Source: Actinomycetes bacterium
GTDB lineage: Bacteria > Actinomycetota > Coriobacteriia > Coriobacteriales > Eggerthellaceae
Length of the DNA stretch: 5,948 nt
NCBI GenBank assembly: GCA_023403475.1
Contig: JAEYEL010000053.1
Span: forward strand, 1 to 5,948
Direction: 5' to 3'
Part shown: positions 1-5,027 of the stretch, in pieces
Layout: every line of letters begins with the position of its first letter
Numbering within the stretch: position 1 is the first letter of the stretch
Translations under genes and position numbers: made by a program
Notes under the pieces: generated by a model
The model's database searches: none
Told to the model about the DNA's origin: nothing
The model's input: only the letters and a program-made list of their open reading frames with translations

Positions 1-94
1 CGCCTGTCGCCTGTCGCCTGTCGCCTGTCGCCTGTCGCCTGTCGCCTGTCGCCTGTCGCCTGTCGCCTGTCGCCTGTCGCCTGTCGCCTGTCGC
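1..94. repeat. Perfect heptanucleotide tandem array (CGCCTGT)n
   Basis: Thirteen uninterrupted copies of CGCCTGT (1-91) are followed by a partial copy CGC (92-94), with no mismatches. The array starts at the first base, so its true length is unknown. Because 7 is not a multiple of 3, every frame on a strand encodes the same seven-residue cycle: R-L-S-P-V-A-C on + and T-G-D-R-R-Q-A on -. None contains a stop. It could therefore be intergenic short-sequence-repeat DNA or the edge of a gene running out of the window. On the - strand it has regularly spaced GG pairs, too short for a strong quadruplex. No spacers are present, so it is not a CRISPR. Confidence 0.97.
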
Positions 95-223
95 AAACGT
101 GCCGTTTTCACGTGGACGAACCGCGCCGCCGCACATAGTCTTGCGCACCACGCTCTCGTGAAGCATAATATCCGAAAAGCATTGTACACGGCTCCATAGG
201 CAGTGATGACATGAATAAGCCAT
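1..223 (-). CDS. Doubtful partial ORF reading through the heptamer array
   Basis: On the - strand an ATG at 223-221 opens a frame that has no stop down to base 1, about 74 codons. It enters the array as repeats of T-G-D-R-R-Q-A. An AGGAG lies about 12 bases before the ATG, farther than usual. The non-repeat part begins M-A-Y-S-C-H-H-C and resembles no family I recognise. Two further in-frame ATGs lie at 166 and 136. Much of its openness comes free from the stop-less repeat, and it runs opposite to the candidate dinG promoter. It is probably spurious and is listed only because it is the sole frame that could make the array coding with a start inside the window. Confidence 0.12.
   Translation of the reverse strand, partial: MAYSCHHCLWSRVQCFSDIMLHESVVRKTMCGGAVRPRENGTFATGDRRQATGDRRQATGDRRQATGDRRQATG
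141..169 (+). promoter_or_regulatory. Candidate sigma-70-type promoter for dinG
   Basis: TTGCGC at 141-146 and CATAAT at 164-169 are separated by exactly 17 bases. The -10 matches TATAAT at 5 of 6 positions and the -35 matches TTGACA at 3 of 6. Transcription would start near 176, giving a leader of about 90 bases before the dinG ATG. The call rests on consensus and position alone. Confidence 0.38.
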
Positions 224-253
224 GTTTTCAATTTGCTCCTATCTGTTCTGAAT

Positions 254-259
254 GGTAGG
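254..259 (+). promoter_or_regulatory. Weak ribosome binding site of dinG
   Basis: GGTAGG lies 8 bases before the ATG at 268 and matches the Shine-Dalgarno AGGAGG imperfectly. It supports the ATG at 268, which is also the most upstream start in the frame and leaves about 50 residues before the exonuclease core. Confidence 0.45.
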
Positions 260-267
260 CTTTCGAC

Positions 268-3200
268 ATGGAAACGCAAAGGAAAGCGGAGGTTGGGACC
301 TTGGGGGAATCCTCCTTGCAGCATTATATAAGCGACGGTACGTCGGAACTCATAAGAAAGCGCTATGCTGGGCTTCTTGACGCATCTTCTCGGGCAGACT
401 ACGGTGACTTGGACAACAACATTGTCGTCATCGACACGGAAGCGACGGGTTTTTCCCTTAACCACGACGAACTCACGCAAATCGCCGCCGCGCGCATAGA
501 GCATGGGGAAATTGCCGACTGGTATGTGACGTTCGTCAACCCGGGAAAACCCATTCCCGAGGAAGTGGCGCATCTCACCAACATTCACGATGAGGACGTG
601 GCCTGCGCACCGCAGCCCGCCGAGGCGCTTGCGGGGTTGGTCGAATTCGTGGGAGAGGCGAAACTTGTTGCGCACAATGCGGAATTCGACAGAAACTTTA
701 CCACGAAGCACCCAAGCGGATATTCGCTTTTGGGAAATGTCTGGATAGATTCGCTCGATCTGGCTCGCATAGCCTTGCCTCGCATGAAATCCCATAGGCT
801 TCTCGATTTGGTGCGCGCGTTCGGACTTCCTCTTTCGACGCACCGAGCCGATGCCGACGTGGAGGCCACGTGCAGGCTTTTCCGCGTTCTGCTCGCGGCG
901 GTTGACGCTATGCCCGCTTCTCTTGTTCGCGAGATAGCCCGCATGGCTCCGCGCGAACAGTGGCCCACTTCCATTGTGTTTAAGCACTTTGCGGAAAAGA
1001 ACGCGAAGGAGCAAGCGGAAGCGGTCCCGGCGAAGGAGCAAGCGGAAGCAGTCCCGGCGAAGGAGCAAGCGGAAGCGGCCTTGGCGAAGGCAACGACGGA
1101 AGCAGTGTCGGGAGAAATAGGCAAAGGGTCGGGGGAAATAGGAAAATCGTTTCAACAAAAGGGAATCCGAAACGCTTCCCTTGCCGACGAGAAAGATGAC
1201 AGGGAGGCTGGCAGGGAAGCCGGCGAGGAAACTGACAAGGAATCCGGCAGGGAGGCTGATAGAGAAACTGGCAAGAAGGCTGACAAGGAAGCCGGCAAGG
1301 GTTTCGGCCAAGAGCGATTTTCCCTGTACTCCTTGCGAAAAGAGCGTGTAGGTTCCCTTGAGCGTAAGGTGAAGCTGGATGCCGAAAATATTGCCTCAGA
1401 CCCGCAGCGCGAACTTGTTTTCCCCAGCAAGGAGGAAGTGGCCGCCGCTTTTTCCAAGGCAGGACTTGTGGGAAGTTTGTACGCCGATTTCGAACCGCGC
1501 ATCGAGCAGGCTGCTATGGCCGAAGCAGTGCGCGATGCGTTCGCACGGTCGGAGAACCTGATGGTGGAGGCAGGCACCGGCGTGGGCAAGTCGATGGCTT
1601 ATCTTGTTCCCGCCGTTCTTACGGCTCGTGCGAACAATATAACCGTTGGCGTGGCAACGAAGACAAACGCCCTTCTTGATCAACTGGTCTATCATGAGCT
1701 TCCTGCGCTTAAGGAGGCTTTCGGCTCGCTGTCGTTTGCTCCGCTGAAAGGTTTTTCCCACTACCCGTGTCTTCGGCGTGTGGACAAGCTTGTGAGCGAA
1801 GGGCCTCAGGTTCGCGAGGTTGCCGGCAAGGAGTATTCCCAGGCTCCGTGCTTGGCCGCGCTTCTCTCTTACATAGAGCAGACGGAATACGACGACATGG
1901 ACGCCCTGAAAATTGACTATCGGGTGCTTTCCCGAAGGACGGTGACGACAAGCAGCAATGATTGTCTTCGCCGTAAATGCCCTTATTACGGGCATCTTTG
2001 CTTCGTTCACGGAGCCCGCCGCCTTGCCGAATCGGCCGATGTGGTGGTGACCAACCACAGTCTTCTGTTCTGCGATCTCGCTGCAGACGGCGGCCTTCTT
2101 CCGCCTATTCGCTATTGGGTCGTGGACGAAGCCCACGGGGCGGAAGCAGAAGCACGTCGCGCGTTTTCCATTTCGCTTTCGGCGGAAAAGATAGGGAGGC
2201 TTTCCCAGCGCGTGGCCGCCGCCGATTCCCCTCGCAATGTGTTTGCGCGCGCCGAGCGGCGCGTTGCGGCTTGTCAGCGCGAGGAGAAAGCCACGTTGTT
2301 CTATGCGCTTTCGGGAAAAGCCCGCACGGCTGGCACAGCTTTTTCGCAGGCAGCGAACGAGTTTTTGCAGCATATGAAAGACTTACTGTTCTTCGACGCC
2401 AGCAAGCGCAGCAAAGGGTACGACCATGTGGAGCTTTGGATCAACGACGATGTTCGCCGCAGCGAAACGTTTTCCTGCGTGGCGTCGTTCGGGAAGGCCA
2501 TGTCTGCGGTTGCGGAGGCGCTTGTGACGGCATGCCAGGAAATAGTCGGGTATCTTGAAGACGTCGAAGGGGCTGCCGAGGTGCAGCGAGAGATAGCCTC
2601 CATAGCTATGGAGTTGAAGGATACGATGCATGCTGCGGAGGTCATTTTCGAAAGGCCTTCGGACTCGTATGTTTATTCGGCTATGCTAAATCGCAAGAAC
2701 GACAAAGCGAACGACTTGCTGGAAGCCTCTTTGGTCAACGTCGGGGAAAAGCTCGAACAAACGCTTTACGCCAACACCCATTCGGTGGTTTTCGCGTCGG
2801 CCACGCTTACGGTCGATGGAAGCTTCGCGGCTTTTCAGACGGCGCTCGGCCTGAACACAGGCGAAAACACGCGTTGCGCGGAACGCAAGCTCGATTCTAG
2901 CTACGATTACGACGAGCATATGGCCATCTATGTTGTCAACGATATTCCCGAGCCGAACGAACCGGGGTACTTGCAGGCTTTGCAAAAGCTTCTCGTGGAT
3001 GCTCACCGTGCGCAGCGGGGCTCGATGCTGACGCTGTTCACGAACAGGCGCGAGATGGAAAAGTGCTTCGAAGTGGTTCAGCCGGAACTGAAGGCCGACG
3101 ATTTGCGCTTGGTATGCCAGAAATGGGGTGTGTCGGTGAAAGGGCTGCGCGACGATTTTCTGGCTGATGAGCATCTTTCGCTGTTCGCGCTCAAGAGCTT

Positions 3201-3534
3201 TTGGGAAGGCTTCGACGCGCCCGGTGCAACGTTGAAGGGAGTTATCATTCCCAAACTGCCATTCGCCAAGCCCACGGATCCTCTTTCCTGCGAACGTGCG
3301 CAGCGTGACGATCAGGCATGGCGGCGATACGTGCTTCCTGCGGCGGTTCTGGAAACGAAGCAAGCGGCAGGGCGTCTTATCAGAAAGGCCGACGACGAGG
3401 GGGTTCTCATACTTGCCGACAAGCGCTTGGTAACGAAAAGCTATGGCAGGGCTTTTCTCAACTCGCTTCCGAGCGGGAACATCAAGATTTGCTCGACATC
3501 AGAGATTGTAAAAGATCTTGCGCAAAGTTGCTGA
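268..3534 (+). CDS. dinG: DinG-family ATP-dependent helicase fused to DEDDh 3'-5' exonuclease
   Basis: This 1088-residue cytoplasmic protein is predicted to unwind and trim DNA or DNA-RNA structures. The exonuclease domain spans about 50-215. Its motif I is D-T-E at 56-58, motif II H-N-A-E-F-D at 136-141 and motif III H192 with D197, so all five DEDDh residues (D56, E58, D141, H192, D197) are present. A charged repeat linker covers about 245-350. The helicase part begins near 385, with Walker A A-G-T-G-V-G-K-S at 435-442. Cysteines 501, 566, 571 and 578 are spaced like the DinG/XPD iron-sulfur ligands. The T-N-H-S-L-L motif is at 595-600, the DEAH box at 620-623, S-A-T-L-T at 844-848, F-W-E-G-F-D at 978-983 and Q-A-A-G-R-L-I-R at 1032-1039. 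The fusion resembles DinG of Firmicutes (about 900-930 residues); the extra length is mostly linker. The membrane-protein gene begins 16 bases downstream. The family is certain; the exact substrate is not. Confidence 0.94.
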   Translation: METQRKAEVGTLGESSLQHYISDGTSELIRKRYAGLLDASSRADYGDLDNNIVVIDTEATGFSLNHDELTQIAAARIEHGEIADWYVTFVNPGKPIPEEVAHLTNIHDEDVACAPQPAEALAGLVEFVGEAKLVAHNAEFDRNFTTKHPSGYSLLGNVWIDSLDLARIALPRMKSHRLLDLVRAFGLPLSTHRADADVEATCRLFRVLLAAVDAMPASLVREIARMAPREQWPTSIVFKHFAEKNAKEQAEAVPAKEQAEAVPAKEQAEAALAKATTEAVSGEIGKGSGEIGKSFQQKGIRNASLADEKDDREAGREAGEETDKESGREADRETGKKADKEAGKGFGQERFSLYSLRKERVGSLERKVKLDAENIASDPQRELVFPSKEEVAAAFSKAGLVGSLYADFEPRIEQAAMAEAVRDAFARSENLMVEAGTGVGKSMAYLVPAVLTARANNITVGVATKTNALLDQLVYHELPALKEAFGSLSFAPLKGFSHYPCLRRVDKLVSEGPQVREVAGKEYSQAPCLAALLSYIEQTEYDDMDALKIDYRVLSRRTVTTSSNDCLRRKCPYYGHLCFVHGARRLAESADVVVTNHSLLFCDLAADGGLLPPIRYWVVDEAHGAEAEARRAFSISLSAEKIGRLSQRVAAADSPRNVFARAERRVAACQREEKATLFYALSGKARTAGTAFSQAANEFLQHMKDLLFFDASKRSKGYDHVELWINDDVRRSETFSCVASFGKAMSAVAEALVTACQEIVGYLEDVEGAAEVQREIASIAMELKDTMHAAEVIFERPSDSYVYSAMLNRKNDKANDLLEASLVNVGEKLEQTLYANTHSVVFASATLTVDGSFAAFQTALGLNTGENTRCAERKLDSSYDYDEHMAIYVVNDIPEPNEPGYLQALQKLLVDAHRAQRGSMLTLFTNRREMEKCFEVVQPELKADDLRLVCQKWGVSVKGLRDDFLADEHLSLFALKSFWEGFDAPGATLKGVIIPKLPFAKPTDPLSCERAQRDDQAWRRYVLPAAVLETKQAAGRLIRKADDEGVLILADKRLVTKSYGRAFLNSLPSGNIKICSTSEIVKDLAQSC
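1003..1083 (+). repeat. 27-bp in-frame tandem repeat in the dinG linker
   Basis: Three nearly identical 27-base units (1003-1029, 1030-1056, 1057-1083) each encode a nine-residue unit of the type A-K-E-Q-A-E-A-V-P, the last ending A-L. A degenerate fourth unit follows from 1084. The first two copies differ by a single base, suggesting recent duplication. The unit is a multiple of three, so copy-number change would keep the reading frame. It sits just after the exonuclease domain. Confidence 0.93.
1108..1146 (+). repeat. 21-bp-period direct repeat encoding S-G-E-I-G-K twice
   Basis: Bases 1108-1125 and 1129-1146 encode S-G-E-I-G-K twice (residues 281-286 and 288-293), separated by one glycine codon. 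The copies differ at two bases. The repeat lies between the 27-bp and 12-bp repeat blocks, so the linker was built by several independent duplications. Confidence 0.8.
1198..1293 (+). repeat. Degenerate 12-bp tandem repeat encoding a charged tetrapeptide
   Basis: Eight consecutive tetrapeptides fit (D/G)-(R/K/E)-(E/K)-(A/S/T): D-R-E-A, G-R-E-A, G-E-E-T, D-K-E-S, G-R-E-A, D-R-E-T, G-K-K-A, D-K-E-A (residues 311-342). They then decay into G-K-G-F. The DNA copies are diverged, so this block is older than the 27-bp block. The product would be a very hydrophilic, mixed-charge tether between exonuclease and helicase. Confidence 0.85.
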
Positions 3535-3540
3535 CGGGCG

Positions 3541-3546
3541 AAAGGG
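3541..3546 (+). promoter_or_regulatory. Ribosome binding site that decides the start of the membrane-protein gene
   Basis: AAAGGG ends 4 bases before the ATG at 3551 and lies after the dinG stop (3532-3534). The farther upstream in-frame TTG at 3518 lies inside dinG, and the sequence before it offers no comparable site, so the ATG at 3551 is preferred. Confidence 0.6.
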
Positions 3547-3550
3547 TTTT

Positions 3551-4945
3551 ATGTCTCGGAAGGGGAACAAACAGACGTGGGGCGTGCATATCAAGCGCAA
3601 CACTGCCGGCACGTCGAACGAGCTTTCCTTCAGCGTTCTCGATGCGGCCAAAAACGAGCTTGACGAGGAACAGAGAGCGGGAAAGAAAGAGCGTGCTCCG
3701 TTGTTCGGAGCCATTTCCCTGTTCACGCTTCCCGGTCGTAAAAAAACGATCTCCACGCCCGCCAAAGAGCAGGGCCTTCATCTTTCAACGGGTGGCTTCG
3801 TGTCGATCAGCGGATCCGATGCGGCGAGCGGGGGCGCTTCGCTTGGCGAAGTGACGCTGGAAGAGGCGGGAGGAATGCGCAGCACGGCGTCTTCCTCGCT
3901 CGACGCGACAATAGGCTCTCGCAAAGGCGGCGCACCAGGCGCGGCATCCGGAGGTATGTGGACGTCGCCGGAAGGAGAGGTGAAGCGCCGAAAAACCACG
4001 CGCAAACGCCGCCGTTTCGTTGTGTATGCCGCACTGGCGCTGGCTCTTATTGCCGGCTTCGGTGTTGTGGGAACATGGCTTTACGAAGGATACACCACGC
4101 AGCAGTCGCATGTTGGCAATCTTCATCGGGCGCTTGATATGGTGAAGGAGGCGGACGATACGCTTGTTCCGCTCGATTCGGCGGTTTCTGCGGTTCTCGA
4201 TTTGGGCGAAGGCGAAATTCCCAGCGTCGAAAAAATGGATTCGTATGCGAAGATGGGAGAAAACCTGGCGGAGGTCGATTCCTCGCTCGGGGAAGCGGAA
4301 GAGATAGCGCGTTTTTCGGCTGACGGGATGGGCAATTCGGTCGATAAAGAAGCTGCTGTTCAGACCGTCTCCGCAATCGAGGGACGTCGTGCCATGATAG
4401 AGGCGGGAAGCGCTATTCTTGCCGCTGCCCGAAGTGCCGTTGCCTCTGCCAACACGGCTCAGGAAGCGTGGGACTTGCTTTTGAGGGGCGACTCGCTTGC
4501 CCGCGAGGCGGCGCAGCTCGTTACCGACACTAACGAGAGCAACGTGCAGCTGTCAATAGAGAAGTCGAACGAGGCAGCATCACTTTTCGCCGAGGCGGAC
4601 AATCGGTTTTCCGACGCCGAAAAGGAATATGCGAAAGCCGACTTCTCTCAATACAGGAGCTACCTTGCAAAACGCATAGAAGCGCTCGGTTACGCGGTTG
4701 CTTCGAACAACGCCTACCTCGCGCGCAGCAAGGAGGAGGCGGCTTCTCAAAACGATGCGTACAACGCGGCTGAGGAGGAGGCTGCGGAAATGGCGGAGAA
4801 GTTTCCCGACTCTCCGCTTCCCGTTGTGTCCGATGCTTTGGCAAGGGAAACGGAAAAGGCACGTAACGACTACGGCTCCGCTCGTTTACAGGCTTCCTCT
4901 GCGGATGCTTTTCTTCGTGATTATTTGGGAACAACAGGCAAATAG
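3551..4945 (+). CDS. Unrecognised single-pass membrane protein with long coiled-coil outer domain
   Basis: I do not recognise the family of this 464-residue protein. Residues 1-144 are polar and rich in Gly, Ser and Thr, starting M-S-R-K-G-N-K-Q-T-W-G, and are probably mostly disordered in the cytoplasm. A strongly basic run (145-155, K-R-R-K-T-T-R-K-R-R-R) precedes one hydrophobic helix at about 156-176. By the positive-inside rule the N terminus is in and residues 180-464 are outside. The outer part is rich in Ala, Glu, Ser and Asp and looks helical, probably coiled coil. There is no cysteine, no lipobox, no cell-wall sorting signal and no enzymatic motif. The gene follows dinG by 16 bases, suggesting one transcript. 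A start at the TTG at 3518 would add 11 residues and overlap dinG. A scaffold, sensor or envelope-organising role is possible but unproven. Confidence 0.88.
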   Translation: MSRKGNKQTWGVHIKRNTAGTSNELSFSVLDAAKNELDEEQRAGKKERAPLFGAISLFTLPGRKKTISTPAKEQGLHLSTGGFVSISGSDAASGGASLGEVTLEEAGGMRSTASSSLDATIGSRKGGAPGAASGGMWTSPEGEVKRRKTTRKRRRFVVYAALALALIAGFGVVGTWLYEGYTTQQSHVGNLHRALDMVKEADDTLVPLDSAVSAVLDLGEGEIPSVEKMDSYAKMGENLAEVDSSLGEAEEIARFSADGMGNSVDKEAAVQTVSAIEGRRAMIEAGSAILAAARSAVASANTAQEAWDLLLRGDSLAREAAQLVTDTNESNVQLSIEKSNEAASLFAEADNRFSDAEKEYAKADFSQYRSYLAKRIEALGYAVASNNAYLARSKEEAASQNDAYNAAEEEAAEMAEKFPDSPLPVVSDALARETEKARNDYGSARLQASSADAFLRDYLGTTGK

Positions 4946-4953
4946 CGTATACT
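4925..4953 (+). promoter_or_regulatory. Strong candidate promoter for the M28-like gene
   Basis: TTGGGA at 4925-4930 (4 of 6 to TTGACA) and TATACT at 4948-4953 (5 of 6 to TATAAT) are exactly 17 bases apart. The -35 lies within the last codons of the membrane-protein gene and the -10 just after its stop. Transcription should start near 4960, about 70 bases before the ATG at 5028. This implies that the third gene can be expressed independently of dinG. Confidence 0.6.
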
Positions 4954-4968
4954 TCACCATAAGTATGT
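4947..4968. promoter_or_regulatory. Inverted repeat overlapping the -10 and start site
   Basis: ATACTT (4949-4954) and AAGTAT (4961-4966) form a perfect 6-bp dyad around a 6-base loop, CACCAT. Two G-T pairs could extend it to 4947-4968 in RNA. Its position over the -10 and predicted start suits a repressor operator. It is too AT-rich and lacks a T-run, so it is not a convincing terminator. Confidence 0.35.
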
Positions 4969-4991
4969 CTAGCAGTGCAAGTATGTCTAGC
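4961..4991 (+). repeat. 13-bp direct repeat with 18-bp period in the leader of the M28-like gene
   Basis: AAGTATGTCTAGC occurs at 4961-4973 and again, perfectly, at 4979-4991. A further AAGTAT occurs at 5022-5027, directly before the ATG. The first copy starts at the predicted transcription start. It may be a pair of protein-binding half-sites, a leader-RNA element or a small duplication inside a mini-ORF. Confidence 0.85.
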
Positions 4992-5006
4992 GGTAGAGTG
5001 AAATAA
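4965..5006 (+). CDS. Possible 13-codon leader peptide ORF
   Basis: ATG at 4965 to TAA at 5004-5006 encodes M-S-S-S-A-S-M-S-S-G-R-V-K, with the M-S-S unit repeated because the direct repeat has an in-frame period. There is no Shine-Dalgarno before it, but the ATG would lie about 5 bases from the predicted transcript start, so leaderless translation is conceivable. It ends 21 bases before the M28-like ATG. It may equally be chance. Confidence 0.2.
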   Translation: MSSSASMSSGRVK

Positions 5007-5014
5007 GTGTTAAC

Positions 5015-5020
5015 GAAAGG
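5015..5020 (+). promoter_or_regulatory. Ribosome binding site of the M28-like gene
   Basis: GAAAGG ends 7 bases before the ATG at 5028, good spacing for a Shine-Dalgarno. It fixes the start just ahead of the conserved-looking I-G-P-R-P-A-G-T segment. Confidence 0.6.
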
Positions 5021-5027
5021 CAAGTAT

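Larger units (their letters stand above)
95..267. other. Leader region between the array and dinG
   Basis: This 173-base stretch is less GC-rich than the array. Forward frames entering from the array stop at 136-138, 159-161 and 197-199, so an upstream gene could in principle end here, but no such protein is recognisable. It contains the candidate dinG promoter and two weak 5-bp dyads: ACGTG/CACGT at 97-113 and ACATG/CATGT at 209-225, each with a 7-base loop. No terminator with a GC stem and T-run, no tRNA and no riboswitch-like fold was seen. Confidence 0.6.

Noticed and set aside
1..94. CRISPR array
   Set aside because: The unit is 7 bp with no spacers, so it is a simple tandem repeat.
97..113. 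Hairpin ACGTG/CACGT as a terminator of an upstream gene
   Set aside because: The stem is only 5 bp and no proper T-run follows on either strand.
209..225. ACATG/CATGT dyad as an operator for dinG
   Set aside because: A 5-bp arm with a 7-base gap is expected by chance in a region this long, and nothing else supports it.
1849..1851. Cys528 of DinG as an iron-sulfur ligand
   Set aside because: The spacing of C501, C566, C571 and C578 fits the family pattern better; C528 lies in the middle of the long gap and is probably incidental.
1396..2373. Long minus-strand open frame (325 codons) opposite dinG
   Set aside because: It lies wholly inside the confidently assigned dinG, its product has no recognisable motif and is rich in Arg, Lys and His as expected of antisense reading, and it has no supporting start context.
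1977..2558. Plus-strand open frame (193 codons) in another frame of dinG
   Set aside because: It overlaps essential helicase motifs and has an Arg/Ser/Cys-rich composition typical of an out-of-frame shadow.
2686..3363. Minus-strand open frame (225 codons) opposite the dinG helicase end
   Set aside because: It is antisense to strongly conserved helicase motifs and its sequence is low-information shadow coding.
3518..3550. Upstream TTG start for the membrane-protein gene
   Set aside because: It has no ribosome binding site and overlaps dinG; the ATG at 3551 has AAAGGG just before it. Overlapping starts do occur, so it is not impossible.
3318..3854. Plus-strand open frame (178 codons) bridging dinG and the membrane-protein gene
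   Set aside because: It overlaps motif VI of dinG and the N terminus of the next gene, both in better-supported frames, and has no domain.
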